This document shows, one piece after another, positions 44,523-53,612 of a DNA stretch of 64,000 bases. The stretch lies in the NCBI GenBank assembly GCA_017435965.1, contig JAFSEA010000027.1:1-64000 (forward strand), given 5' to 3'. The stretch comes from Oscillospiraceae bacterium (lineage in GTDB: Bacteria > Bacillota > Clostridia > Oscillospirales > JAAYXM01). The notes beneath the pieces were generated by a model, which was not told the origin of the DNA, ran no database searches, and saw only the letters and a list, made by a program, of their open reading frames with translations. Position 1 is the stretch's first letter. Each line of letters begins with the position of its first letter. The translations under genes and the position numbers were made by a program.

Positions 44523-46778
44523 TTATTTTTTACAGTCATCACCATAATGCTTTTTGCGATACTCTCCCGGAGTATATCCTGTATACTTTTTAAAGAGACG
44601 GATAAACGTGTTTATATTGGGAAGACCAACCATAACCGCTATATCTTTATTCTTATTCTGAGGATTTTCGCTGAGTTCGACCGCTTTTTTTATGCGATAA
44701 TTATTTAAATAATCGCTCAGATTGACATTCATCTTTTCTTTGAAATAAGAAGATATATACGCTGCCGTAAGCTTGAGCTTTTCCGCAAAAAGATTAAGAT
44801 ATATATCCTCTGCATAATGATTATCAATATATTCGAGAATGTAACTTATAATGTAATCATCTTCCCTTTTGTTTTCCCGTATCATCGACATAACTTCAGC
44901 AAGGAATTCCCCACACACGCGTCTGTATTCGGACGGAGTGTGTGCACGTTCAAGATCCTTGTACACATCAGAAAGCCTTATATTTTGCGGAATTGCATGT
45001 AGTTTTCTATTCACAAGCTTTACCGCACAATTGATAATCTCAGTAGAAAGAAGATACAATTCAAAACAATTGATATCCTTCTTTATGTTATACTCAAGTA
45101 TCTCATCGACGGCACGAAGTGCTTCTTCTTCATTTCCATTCTGAAGGATGGCCGAAAGCCTCCCCATTTCTTCAACTGAAAAATAAAACCTACTTGCACT
45201 GAGTTGAACATCTTCTTCAAACAAAATCTGTGTTTCAGCTATTGGTTTACTATACTTTGAAAGATCGATAAGAGCATCGTAAACACTTTTGATATTTTCC
45301 ATTCCATCATAAGAACGAGAAACTGCAATTGTAAAAAAGGCATATTCAGATTCGTTGGAAAGCTTGGCAACAAGACTGTCAACAACTTCTTTTTCTCCCG
45401 AAAAGCCTTCTTTTATATCAAACACCGAAACAATTCCATTCTTTTCAATTTGAAAAGTTGTTGCATTTATATCCCAAGTTTTAAGATACATCTCAATCAG
45501 CTGTTTAAGCAAAAATGTTGCTTTTCCCGAATCCTTTCCGATATAATCCTCAAACTCTTCTTTGTAGTTCACTCTGAGGTATATCATAAAGAAAGCTCTC
45601 GAAATATCAACATTTTTTTCAATATCGTCAATCCCTACATACACATCTCTCATACGGGACTGAAGCAACATAGAATCAAGCACCGAATCCATCGGCTTTA
45701 CCTCTGCAGATGAACGTATATTGTGTGAAGCAAGTAACTTTACAGCATCTACAAGCTCATCAATCGACCTAACAGCTTTTTTTTCTCGTTCGCTGTCACT
45801 CATATTTTCAAAAACGACATCTGAAAGCTTAGTAAATTTCTTTGCATAAGCGTATGCCAAAGCAAATGCAACAATTACCATAGAAAAGATAACCAGAACA
45901 GGAACAACCAAATCCCCACCAAGAGAAAACTTGACTGCATCACTCAGTTCTTTTTCCGAAAGAAGCTTTACGATACGGATGTTCTCATTGTCCGTGTCTA
46001 TCATCTTGAAGATATATCCCTTTTCATCCGCAGAAAGCTCTGCATTTCCCTCGATGCGAACAGCTTCCGTAATAACTTTTTCTGAAATCCCGTCCCCCAC
46101 ATACAAAGGAACATTTTCTTCCGACAAAATGCACGAAACACCAAATTCTCCGGCAACTTCTTCTATGTCCAACAAAGCAACAATCGCATATGTGCTTTCC
46201 GAGCGAGGTTTAAATACAATCGGAAGAAGATCGCATTTGGTTCTTTGCATTGTCTCCCCTTCTATTGAAAACTCCGTTGCTTTCAACATTTCAAAAACAG
46301 AATTTCCTTTTGCCTTTTCAATCCAGAAATCTTCGCGATATTCCGTTCCCGAAAACTTAGAAAAGAACTCTTTATCGGAATATGTTCCTGTATATTCGTA
46401 AATAACATTCGGATTTCTGTCATCAACAACGAACACAGCAGAAAGAAAACTCGAAAACTCACTTTGATGACGGTCGACAAGAATGGATTTCATAGCACTT
46501 CTGATGTCATTCTTATCGATGTATGAATTATTTTCAAATCTGACATCAGCAGAGATTTCCACAGAGACTTCATGCAGAGCAGCGCGAAGCTGACTGAACA
46601 TTTGTCCCATATTTTCTGAATCATTTATAAATTCGATATTCAAATTTTCGACTGCCGCTTCTTTTCGTTCTTCAAAAGCATTGAACTTTACCAATAATAA
46701 TGTTAAGGAAAACACAAGAATTATCGCAAGAAAACAAGAAAACAGTCGTATAAAAAACTTGTTATTTTTAAGAGACAA
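44523..46778 (-). CDS. membrane-bound AraC-type sensor-regulator (about 751 aa)
   Basis: A single-chain regulator: TM1 (about residues 6-26, FIRLFSCFLAIILVFSLTLLL in part), a large extracytoplasmic sensor domain (about 30-275), TM2 (about 285-305), a cytoplasmic linker and a C-terminal AraC double helix-turn-helix (LNLFAEKLKLTAAYISSYFK; IAVMVGLPNINTFIRLFKKY, ending YTPGEYRKKHYG). This YesN-like architecture senses extracellular sugar signals and controls nearby ABC transporters; the permease pair downstream is the obvious target. The start is uncertain: GTG 46787, ATG 46784 or TTG 46778; the TTG has GGAGG at 9 nt and is preferred. Confidence 0.9.
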   Translation of the reverse strand: MSLKNNKFFIRLFSCFLAIILVFSLTLLLVKFNAFEERKEAAVENLNIEFINDSENMGQMFSQLRAALHEVSVEISADVRFENNSYIDKNDIRSAMKSILVDRHQSEFSSFLSAVFVVDDRNPNVIYEYTGTYSDKEFFSKFSGTEYREDFWIEKAKGNSVFEMLKATEFSIEGETMQRTKCDLLPIVFKPRSESTYAIVALLDIEEVAGEFGVSCILSEENVPLYVGDGISEKVITEAVRIEGNAELSADEKGYIFKMIDTDNENIRIVKLLSEKELSDAVKFSLGGDLVVPVLVIFSMVIVAFALAYAYAKKFTKLSDVVFENMSDSEREKKAVRSIDELVDAVKLLASHNIRSSAEVKPMDSVLDSMLLQSRMRDVYVGIDDIEKNVDISRAFFMIYLRVNYKEEFEDYIGKDSGKATFLLKQLIEMYLKTWDINATTFQIEKNGIVSVFDIKEGFSGEKEVVDSLVAKLSNESEYAFFTIAVSRSYDGMENIKSVYDALIDLSKYSKPIAETQILFEEDVQLSASRFYFSVEEMGRLSAILQNGNEEEALRAVDEILEYNIKKDINCFELYLLSTEIINCAVKLVNRKLHAIPQNIRLSDVYKDLERAHTPSEYRRVCGEFLAEVMSMIRENKREDDYIISYILEYIDNHYAEDIYLNLFAEKLKLTAAYISSYFKEKMNVNLSDYLNNYRIKKAVELSENPQNKNKDIAVMVGLPNINTFIRLFKKYTGYTPGEYRKKHYGDDCKK

Positions 46779-46845
46779 GAGCATCACCCTCCAAAAACAT
46801 CACCATATTTTTAGATATCATCTTAAATATTATACAACATAATAA

Positions 46846-46877
46846 TAAAAAAAGCAAAGACATTTTACGTCTTTGCT
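46846..46877 (-). terminator. terminator after the TagO-like gene
   Basis: A perfect 9-bp stem AGCAAAGAC/GTCTTTGCT (46853-46861 with 46869-46877), followed by seven T on the minus strand. Confidence 0.78.
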
Positions 46878-46907
46878 TAAAAATATTTGCATTTTTTTAA
46901 TTTACCG

Positions 46908-47984
46908 CTATTCTTCCGAGTTATCGATGTCCTTTTTGTCACCATTTCTCTTTAAAAAAGTATAATAAATTTTTATAGCAATTATCGAAGCGATGATAAA
47001 TGCGACAATAAAGAACAACGAGCGAACTGCACCGCTTGATGTGAGAAGAACCGCAGAAATGCCGAGAATTCCACTAATAAGATACAATATCAAAACAGTC
47101 TGCTTCTGAGAAAATCCCATATCTATCAATCTATGATGCACATGTCCTCTATCCGGATGCATGGGACTCTGGCCATGAAGCAAACGCCTGATAATAGCAA
47201 AGGCTGTATCAAAAATCGGAAGTCCGAGAACAAGAAACGGTACTGCAAAAGAAAGAATTGCATAAGTCTTGAATGTTCCCTGAATAGACATAGTAGCAAG
47301 AATAAATCCAAGAAATGTTGCACCGGTATCTCCGACAAACATTTTTGCAGGATTGATATTGTATGGCAAAAAGCCGATACAAGCACCGGTGAGCGCCGCC
47401 ATTATTACCACAAGAGTAAATTCGGAAAGAAGTGCCGAAATAACAAGAAGCGATATTGATGCAATCGTGCACACACCTACCGAAAGACCATCAAGTCCGT
47501 CTATAAGATTGACCGCATTTGTGATAGCAACAATCCAAAAAACAGTAACGGGGATTCCCCAATCACCCAAGCTGAAATACGCAGTATCACTAAACACATT
47601 CACATTTGATATGACATCAATTCTCGTCCCGTGATATACAACCACAAGTGCCGCCACAATCTGTATTACAAACTTCACCATAGCAGGCAAAGAAACAGAG
47701 TCATCTATGACACCGAGAACAACGATGATAACCGCGCCGAGAAGAATACCTTGTAGTTCTCTATTCATCGGCACAAGCAATAACACAGTTACAAGAAACG
47801 CAAAGAATACCGCAAGTCCGCCAAGTCTCGGAATTGGCTTCTTATGCATACGCCGATCGTCTTTCGGAACGTCTATTGCACCTATTTTATAAGCCGTCCT
47901 TTTTGCAATCGGAGACAAAATAAACGAAAGAATTCCCGAAATCAAAAATGCGACTATCGTTTTAATAACAGTCATTTTATCCAT
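46908..47984 (-). CDS. undecaprenyl-phosphate GlcNAc-1-phosphate transferase, TagO/WecA/MraY family (358 aa)
   Basis: A membrane enzyme that puts a UDP-sugar phosphate onto undecaprenyl phosphate, starting wall polymer or polysaccharide synthesis. About ten membrane segments. Motifs: DDRRMHKKPIPRLGG, GVIDDSVSLPAMVK, ITNAVNLIDGLDGLSVG, KMFVGDTGATFLGF and HPDRGHVHHRLIDMG. The last is typical of WecA/TagO rather than MraY. The start with GAGGAATGTACA before the ATG fits. It is the last gene of a run with the aminotransferase and trpS, ending at a strong terminator. Confidence 0.9.
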   Translation of the reverse strand: MDKMTVIKTIVAFLISGILSFILSPIAKRTAYKIGAIDVPKDDRRMHKKPIPRLGGLAVFFAFLVTVLLLVPMNRELQGILLGAVIIVVLGVIDDSVSLPAMVKFVIQIVAALVVVYHGTRIDVISNVNVFSDTAYFSLGDWGIPVTVFWIVAITNAVNLIDGLDGLSVGVCTIASISLLVISALLSEFTLVVIMAALTGACIGFLPYNINPAKMFVGDTGATFLGFILATMSIQGTFKTYAILSFAVPFLVLGLPIFDTAFAIIRRLLHGQSPMHPDRGHVHHRLIDMGFSQKQTVLILYLISGILGISAVLLTSSGAVRSLFFIVAFIIASIIAIKIYYTFLKRNGDKKDIDNSEE

Positions 47985-48006
47985 TGTACATTCCTCTTAT
48001 CTTTCG

Positions 48007-49017
48007 TCAGCGTGCCTTTGCCACAAATCCGACTTTTTTGCTGACCTTTTCAAGTGTGCGCTCTGCAAGCTGCGATGCACGAATCGCATTTTTCTTGTAT
48101 ATTTCTTCAAGATAGTCCTTATTCTTAAGGATATCTTCAGTTTTTTCACGAACAGGCCGAAGCAGTTCAACAACAGCCTCACCTACTGCACACTTGAAGT
48201 CTCCGTAGCCTTTGCCCACAAACTCGTTTTCGATCTCGGAAACACTTTTTCCCGTTGCGACAGAATAGATGGTGATAAGGTTGTTTACTCCGGCTTTTCC
48301 CTCACGGTATTCAACCTTCGCCTCACTATCTGTTACCGCACGTTTGAACTTTCGCATAATATCTTCGGGCTTATCCATAAGAAGAACATATGCATTGGGG
48401 TTGGTATCGGACTTTGACATTTTCTTCTCAGGTTCTGCAAGACTCATAATTCTTCCGCCAACCTTTGGTATATAAGGCTCCGGAATTCTGAAAACATCTC
48501 CGTGATGGTTGTTAAAGCGCTGTGCAATATTTCTTGCAAGCTCAAGATGCTGTTTCTGATCCTCACCTATCGGAACGTAATCCGCGTTATAGAGAAGGAT
48601 ATCGGCAGCCATAAGCACGGGATAGTCAAAAAGACCTGCATTGATATTATCGGCATGCTTTGCGGATTTATCCTTAAACTGAGTCATTCTGGAAAGTTCG
48701 CCATACATAGTGTAGCAATTGAGAATCCAGGAAAGCTCTGCATGCTGTCTGACATGGCTTTGAATATACATAATATTCTTTTCGGGATCAAGGCCACAAC
48801 CGATAAGAAGCGCAAGGAGAGAAAGAGTCTGCTCACGAAGCTTTTTAGGGTCCTGACGAACGGTTATGGCATGCATATCAACAACGCAGAAAAGGCAATC
48901 ATACATATCCTGCATACTTACCCAATTTGTGATAGCACCCATATAATTTCCCATTGTTATATTACCGGAAGGTTGAATTCCGGAAAAAACGCGTTGTCTT
49001 CTTTCTGTATTTTCCAT
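48007..49017 (-). CDS. trpS: tryptophanyl-tRNA synthetase (336 aa)
   Basis: Class I TrpRS. HIGH-like SGIQPSGNITMGNYMGAI and KMSKS in PEKKMSKSDTNPNAYV; YPVLMAADILLYNADYVPIGEDQKQHLEL (in part) is the Trp pocket region. Normal length. GAGGT ribosome site; 14 nt after the aminotransferase gene. No T-box is seen in front, unlike proS. Confidence 0.97.
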   Translation of the reverse strand: MENTERRQRVFSGIQPSGNITMGNYMGAITNWVSMQDMYDCLFCVVDMHAITVRQDPKKLREQTLSLLALLIGCGLDPEKNIMYIQSHVRQHAELSWILNCYTMYGELSRMTQFKDKSAKHADNINAGLFDYPVLMAADILLYNADYVPIGEDQKQHLELARNIAQRFNNHHGDVFRIPEPYIPKVGGRIMSLAEPEKKMSKSDTNPNAYVLLMDKPEDIMRKFKRAVTDSEAKVEYREGKAGVNNLITIYSVATGKSVSEIENEFVGKGYGDFKCAVGEAVVELLRPVREKTEDILKNKDYLEEIYKKNAIRASQLAERTLEKVSKKVGFVAKAR

Positions 49018-49031
49018 AAGATGAACCTCAC

Positions 49032-50219
49032 TTATCCAACATACTCATTAAGCACCTTTGCAAGGCGGTCTATTCCGCGTTCAATCTCATCAAGAGACGG
49101 AAGCGAAAAATTAAGACGGAAGGTGGGGTAAATTTTGGTATCATCCGCCGCAAAAGTACATCCCGGCACGATTGCCACCTTCGCCGCCTTTGCACGGTTT
49201 GTAAGCTCCGCACCATCAAAGCCATCAGGCATTGTGCAGGAGACAAAAAGTCCACCTTCGGGTCTTGTAAACGAAACTTTCTTTGTGAATGCCTTTTCAA
49301 TGCATTCAAGCATCTTATCAAGCTTCACCCTATAAATATCGCAGATTTTTGCAATATGTTCATCAATATCGTTTTCTTTGAGATATTCTGCCGCAAGCAT
49401 CTGGAAGAAAAGGTTTGTGTGAACATCAGAAACCTGCTTTGCAACGGTAAGCTTGCTGATAATCTCCTTTGATGCACAGGCAAAACCTATTCTGATACCC
49501 GGAGAGAGAATCTTTGAATATGAACCGCAGAAAATTACTCTTCCCTTTTCATCAAGACTCTTGATTGTGGGAACCGGCTCACCACGGAATCGAAGTTCAA
49601 AATAGGGACTATCCTCAAGAACCATAACATCATACTTTTCCGCAAGCTCAAGAAGTTTTTTGCGACGAGAAAGACTCATAGTTGTTCCTGTGGGATTCTG
49701 GAATGTAGGTATGGTGTAGATAAGCTTTATATTCTTTTCAGTTTTAAGCTTTTCTTCAAGAACATCCATAAGCATACCATCGTTATCAACAGGTACACCG
49801 ACAAGATTTACACCATAGGAGCGAAGAGCATTGAGAGCTCCGACAAAAGCAGGATCCTCGCAGATAACGGAATCGCCTTCGTTAAGAAGGATTTTGGCTG
49901 TCATTTCTATTGCCTGCTGTCCGCCGCTTGTGATGATGAGGTCATCGGTTTCTTCCTTAAAAACATTATGTTTTTTGCCCATTCTCTCTTTTGTTATATC
50001 ACGAAGCGGAGTATACCCCTCACTGACACCATACTGGAGAGCACTTGCTGCCTTTGTTTCAAAAATATTTGCCGCAATCTTCTTCATTGCATCTACCGGA
50101 AAACTATCCGGAGCAGGATTGCCTGCCGCGAAGGATATGAGATCCGGGTCGTTTGGCATTTTTAATATTTCACGAATAGCCGAAGGCTTAAGCGATGATA
50201 TTCTGTTTGAAAATTCCAT
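49032..50219 (-). CDS. PLP-dependent aminotransferase, class I/II (395 aa)
   Basis: Fold-type I PLP aminotransferase, 2-aminoadipate/MocR-like catalytic type without a GntR domain. ISFAAGNPAPDSFP at the N-terminus, TSGGQQAIEMTAKIL, TIPTFQNPTGTTMS, EDSPYFELRF, and the PLP lysine in GSYSKILSPGIRIGFA. The true substrates cannot be read; aromatic or branched amino acids and aminoadipate are usual. Start at 50219 with GGAGG 11 nt upstream. A good promoter lies just before it. Probably co-transcribed with trpS and the TagO-like gene. Confidence 0.9.
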   Translation of the reverse strand: MEFSNRISSLKPSAIREILKMPNDPDLISFAAGNPAPDSFPVDAMKKIAANIFETKAASALQYGVSEGYTPLRDITKERMGKKHNVFKEETDDLIITSGGQQAIEMTAKILLNEGDSVICEDPAFVGALNALRSYGVNLVGVPVDNDGMLMDVLEEKLKTEKNIKLIYTIPTFQNPTGTTMSLSRRKKLLELAEKYDVMVLEDSPYFELRFRGEPVPTIKSLDEKGRVIFCGSYSKILSPGIRIGFACASKEIISKLTVAKQVSDVHTNLFFQMLAAEYLKENDIDEHIAKICDIYRVKLDKMLECIEKAFTKKVSFTRPEGGLFVSCTMPDGFDGAELTNRAKAAKVAIVPGCTFAADDTKIYPTFRLNFSLPSLDEIERGIDRLAKVLNEYVG

Positions 50220-50262
50220 TGTGACATACGCCTCCAATTTAATATGTATGTTATATTTTATT

Positions 50263-50291
50263 ATTCTACCATATATAGAAAAAAATATCAA
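50263..50291 (-). promoter_or_regulatory. promoter of the aminotransferase-trpS-tagO run
   Basis: On the minus strand: TTGATA, 17-nt spacer, TAGAAT, about 38 nt before the aminotransferase start. Confidence 0.68.
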
Positions 50292-50322
50292 CTCATTTCA
50301 TAATATGCTTTGTATTTTTTAC

Positions 50323-50362
50323 AAAAAAACAACCTGTTCGGCACGCGCCCGAACAAGTTGTT
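50323..50362 (-). terminator. terminator of the symporter gene
   Basis: A GC-rich 14-bp stem with one mismatch (50328-50341 with 50349-50362), then a T-run on the minus strand, 5 nt after the symporter stop. Confidence 0.78.
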
Positions 50363-50367
50363 TTAAA

Positions 50368-51726
50368 TCATTTTAATCTGTCGAAATGTTGACGGCTCAT
50401 AGCACGTACAACCCCCGAAAGACCTATCAGTCCGATTAAGTTAGGTATTGCCATAAGCCCGTTCATCATCTCGGAAATGCTCCAGACAAGGTCGAGACTT
50501 CCAACCGCACCGATGAAAACGAATGCGACATATACATATCTGTAAGCAAGAACTGCTTTTCTTGAATTTTTCGAAAGAAACTCTATGCTTACCTCGCCGT
50601 AATAGCCCCATCCGAGGATTGTTGAAAGTGCAAAAAACACCGTTGAAAGCGTTACAACAACTCCACCGACACCGGGAAGAATTTCATTAAACGACGCTAT
50701 TGAGAGAGCTGCGCCTTCATATGCACCACCCTGCCAAAAATCACAAGTGAGGATAACAAGAGCAGACACGGTACAGATTACTATACTTGTGAAGAAAACT
50801 TCAAACATACCCCAAAGACCTTGTTTTACAGGGTCTTTGGCACTTGATGCCGCATGAGCAATAGGTGCACTACCAAGTCCCGCTTCGTTTGAGAACACTC
50901 CTCTTGAAAATCCGAACTGCATTGCACGCATAATTCCATATCCCGCAACTCCGCCGAATGCCGCTTTGAAATTGAATGCTTCTTCAAAGATAAGCGCAAA
51001 AGCGGCAGGAATTTCTTTTATTCTGAGAACCAGAGCAGTAAGAGCACACGCAACAAAGAAGATAGCCATAAAAGGGACAAGCTTTTCATTTACGGATGCA
51101 ATTCTCTTCATACCACCGAGCACTACCACGGCAGTTATTGCCGCCAAAACAATTCCCGTTATCCACGGACTTATACCGACTGTACTCTTAAGAGCGATTG
51201 CGATTGAGTTTGACTGTGTTGCGTTTCCCGTTCCGAGACACGCAATCATTGCAAATATTGCAAATGCGCCTGCGAGAACAGGAAGCTTCAGTCCGTTCTT
51301 GATGTAATACATCGGTCCTCCTACCCAACGCCCATCCTCGTTCTTTTCCCTGAAACGAAGAGAAAGAATTATCTCGGAATATTTTGTTACCATTCCGAGA
51401 AGTGCGCTTATCCACATCCAGAAAACAGCACCGGGACCACCCGATACTATCGCAGTTGCGATACCTGCTATGCTTCCCGTTCCGATAGTTCCTGCCATTG
51501 CAGTTGCAACAGCCTGAAACGGACTTACGCCCGAACTATCCTTCTCATGCTGATTTTTTGAGAAAATTCCAAAAATCGTATTGCGGAGCATATATCCGAA
51601 TTTGCGAAATTGAGGGAAACCCATCCTCAAAGAAAGGAAAAGACCTGCTCCTATAAGAAGCGTGAGCATAATAGGTCCCCAAACTATTCCATTGATTTCT
51701 CCGACAATTTTACTTATGATTTCCAT
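50368..51726 (-). CDS. alanine/glycine:cation symporter, AGCS family (452 aa)
   Basis: An inner-membrane Na+ or H+ coupled amino-acid symporter of the AlsT/DagA type, about eleven membrane segments. Family motifs: GLFLSLRMGFPQFR, GVSPFQAVATAMAGTIGTGSIAG (in part), GGPGAVFWMWISALLGMVTKYSE and FSRGVFSNEAGLGSAPIAHAA. It lies 30 nt after the Lrp gene, whose product probably regulates it. Confidence 0.94.
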   Translation of the reverse strand: MEIISKIVGEINGIVWGPIMLTLLIGAGLFLSLRMGFPQFRKFGYMLRNTIFGIFSKNQHEKDSSGVSPFQAVATAMAGTIGTGSIAGIATAIVSGGPGAVFWMWISALLGMVTKYSEIILSLRFREKNEDGRWVGGPMYYIKNGLKLPVLAGAFAIFAMIACLGTGNATQSNSIAIALKSTVGISPWITGIVLAAITAVVVLGGMKRIASVNEKLVPFMAIFFVACALTALVLRIKEIPAAFALIFEEAFNFKAAFGGVAGYGIMRAMQFGFSRGVFSNEAGLGSAPIAHAASSAKDPVKQGLWGMFEVFFTSIVICTVSALVILTCDFWQGGAYEGAALSIASFNEILPGVGGVVVTLSTVFFALSTILGWGYYGEVSIEFLSKNSRKAVLAYRYVYVAFVFIGAVGSLDLVWSISEMMNGLMAIPNLIGLIGLSGVVRAMSRQHFDRLK

Positions 51727-51756
51727 TTTGCTATCCCCTGTTTTTCATTTTTCTGT

Positions 51757-52218
51757 TCAGCCGATACTTTTTATATCCGGCAGGTGACATACTTCGCATT
51801 TGTTTGTTGAGAGAACTACCGATGTTCTCGTCAGCGAAACGCCGCCTATTGCTTTGACGAAATTGAGAATTTCTTCAAGATTTTTTCCTATTTTTGTTAT
51901 GACCTTGAGAATGAAATCAAAATCTCCCGCAATATAATGACATTCAACAATTGAATCATTCTTCTTTATCTGATTTATAAACTCTTCATTATATTTAGGA
52001 TGCTCAAGGCTTACGGAAATAAACGCCCAAAGCTCACGTCCCAACACACTTTGATCAATTATCGCCGTGTATTGAGCGATAATCCCCGTGTTCTCAAGTT
52101 TCTTTATCCTCTCAATAACCGCCGAGGTAGATAAATTTATTTTTGAGCCGATAACGCTTGCTTTTTCTCTTGAGTTGTTTTTGAGGCATTCAAGTATGCG
52201 ATAGTCAAGAATATCCAC
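51757..52218 (-). CDS. Lrp/AsnC family transcriptional regulator (153 aa)
   Basis: N-terminal winged helix-turn-helix (LDYRILECLKNNSREKASVI, in part, then LSTSAVIERIKKLENTGII) and C-terminal RAM ligand-binding domain (ALGRELWAFISVSL-type strand, ECHYIAGDFDFILKVIT). Binds an amino acid and controls transport or metabolism. The start is GTG 52218 with GAGGGGGG 5 nt upstream; a TTG further up is weaker. It is the first gene of an operon with the AGCS symporter. Normal length. Confidence 0.94.
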   Translation of the reverse strand: MDILDYRILECLKNNSREKASVIGSKINLSTSAVIERIKKLENTGIIAQYTAIIDQSVLGRELWAFISVSLEHPKYNEEFINQIKKNDSIVECHYIAGDFDFILKVITKIGKNLEEILNFVKAIGGVSLTRTSVVLSTNKCEVCHLPDIKSIG

Positions 52219-52241
52219 AATATCCCCCCTCAAATAAGTAG

Positions 52242-52270
52242 ATTATAATAAAAACAGAAAAATTTGTAAA
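52242..52270 (-). promoter_or_regulatory. promoter of the Lrp-symporter operon
   Basis: On the minus strand: TTTACA, 17-nt spacer, TATAAT. The start lies close to the Lrp GTG, consistent with autoregulation typical of the family. Confidence 0.7.
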
Positions 52271-52460
52271 GCAAACAGGAAATCATAAGTATTATTTTTG
52301 TTATTTTTTAATTTCACCAAAATATTTTCCGAATCCCCATCACCTTTCCGAATTTTTTAATCAAGAGCATCTTCAAAGAGGAGTATACCATATCTTTCAT
52401 CTTCCTTCAAGGAGAATATCGAAAGCCACAAAAAGCATTGCAGATGGTACTTTTCTCATA

Positions 52461-52489
52461 TTTACTTTTCACACTTTCTTTAGTATAAT
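52461..52489 (+). promoter_or_regulatory. promoter of the amidotransferase gene
   Basis: TTTACT, 17-nt spacer, TATAAT. Between here and the Lrp promoter (52271-52460) I see no gene, hairpin or RNA, only AT-rich sequence. Confidence 0.55.
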
Positions 52490-52524
52490 GAAAAAGCGAA
52501 ATATGATTGGAGGGAAACTTCATT

Positions 52525-53559
52525 ATGTGTAATATTGCAGGATACGTGGGCAAGCGGGATGCTGCTCCGATTATAATTGAAATGATGAGACGAGAAGAGG
52601 GCTTTGCAGGTGGATATTACAGCGGTCTTGCAACCATTTCCGATAGTGTAATTCATCATCGGAAGCTTACTGGAAACCTCAATGATCTTCTCTCAAAAAC
52701 CGATGCCGCAACGCTACCGGGAAATGTCGGTATTATACACAGCCGTTCAAACTCAGGCGGAGGCGATGAATTTGCCCATCCCTTCTGCAGATTCTGTGAC
52801 GAAAAAGCAACCATTGCATATGTTGCCAACGGAGCTGCCAACTTCTTTGCCAATCGCTTTGATGAGTGCACGGAAATTGCCGCATCTCTTTTTAAGGATG
52901 GATATAGCTTCACATCGGTGCAGGATGAGGAAATCCCTGCCTATCCAAAGCTTCCCGACGGTCGCACCGTGCATATGAGTGATCTTATGGCACAACTCAT
53001 TGCACGATATATAGAAAGCGGAAGCACTCACGCCGATGCAATAAACCTTGCATATCAGGAAATGCCGGGCGAAATTGTGGGACTTCTTCTCTCCCCTAAT
53101 CATCCCGACAGCATTGCGTGGTCAAGAATAAATATGCCAATGTTTGTAGGCTTTGCTTCACACGGTGCATATCTCGCATCTACCCCCTACGCTTTCCCCG
53201 ATGATGCAAGGGACATAAAACTTCTTCCTGCCATGTGCGGCGGCGAGGTTTTTCCGGACCGTGTTACAGAAAAGCCATATGCAAAAGAGCTTTGCTCAAT
53301 TGCTCCCATAGATGACGAGACCTATAACAAAGCTAAAAAACTTCTATCAAAACACATATCCCATGAGCCAAAGAATATGATTACAGGTGTTGATGCAATA
53401 AAACCTGCATTTTCTTCTGCCGACATAATTCCCCGCGATGCGCTTTATTACCAACTGGTCTATGATATGAAGGATGAACTTGAATTTTCCGAAGAAATGC
53501 TTGACGGCGCATTCAACGGACTTCTCGCACCCAAAAAGTATATAACATTTAAAAAGTGA
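52525..53559 (+). CDS. stand-alone class II glutamine amidotransferase-like protein (344 aa)
   Basis: An Ntn-hydrolase glutaminase domain covers the first 190 residues. Cys follows the initiator Met (MCNIAGYVG), HSRSNSGGGDEFAHPFC corresponds to the GlmS/PurF HxR..HP motif, and VANGAANF carries the oxyanion Asn-Gly. The C-terminal 150 residues match no synthase or SIS domain that I recognise. It may release ammonia for a partner enzyme or hydrolyse another amide. The ATG at 52525 is chosen with GGAGGG 10 nt upstream, since the N-terminal Cys must be exposed; the frame start at 52507 would bury it. Monocistronic. Confidence 0.8.
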   Translation: MCNIAGYVGKRDAAPIIIEMMRREEGFAGGYYSGLATISDSVIHHRKLTGNLNDLLSKTDAATLPGNVGIIHSRSNSGGGDEFAHPFCRFCDEKATIAYVANGAANFFANRFDECTEIAASLFKDGYSFTSVQDEEIPAYPKLPDGRTVHMSDLMAQLIARYIESGSTHADAINLAYQEMPGEIVGLLLSPNHPDSIAWSRINMPMFVGFASHGAYLASTPYAFPDDARDIKLLPAMCGGEVFPDRVTEKPYAKELCSIAPIDDETYNKAKKLLSKHISHEPKNMITGVDAIKPAFSSADIIPRDALYYQLVYDMKDELEFSEEMLDGAFNGLLAPKKYITFKK

Positions 53560-53571
53560 AAAAAGCATACG

Positions 53572-53602
53572 AAAAAGGGCGGTGAAATTCACCGTCCTTT
53601 TT
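53572..53602. terminator. bidirectional hairpin terminator
   Basis: A 15-bp stem with one wobble and A/T ends around GGGCGGTGAA/TTCACCGTCC, between convergent stops at 53559 and 53613. Confidence 0.75.
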
Positions 53603-53612
53603 ACAATTATGT

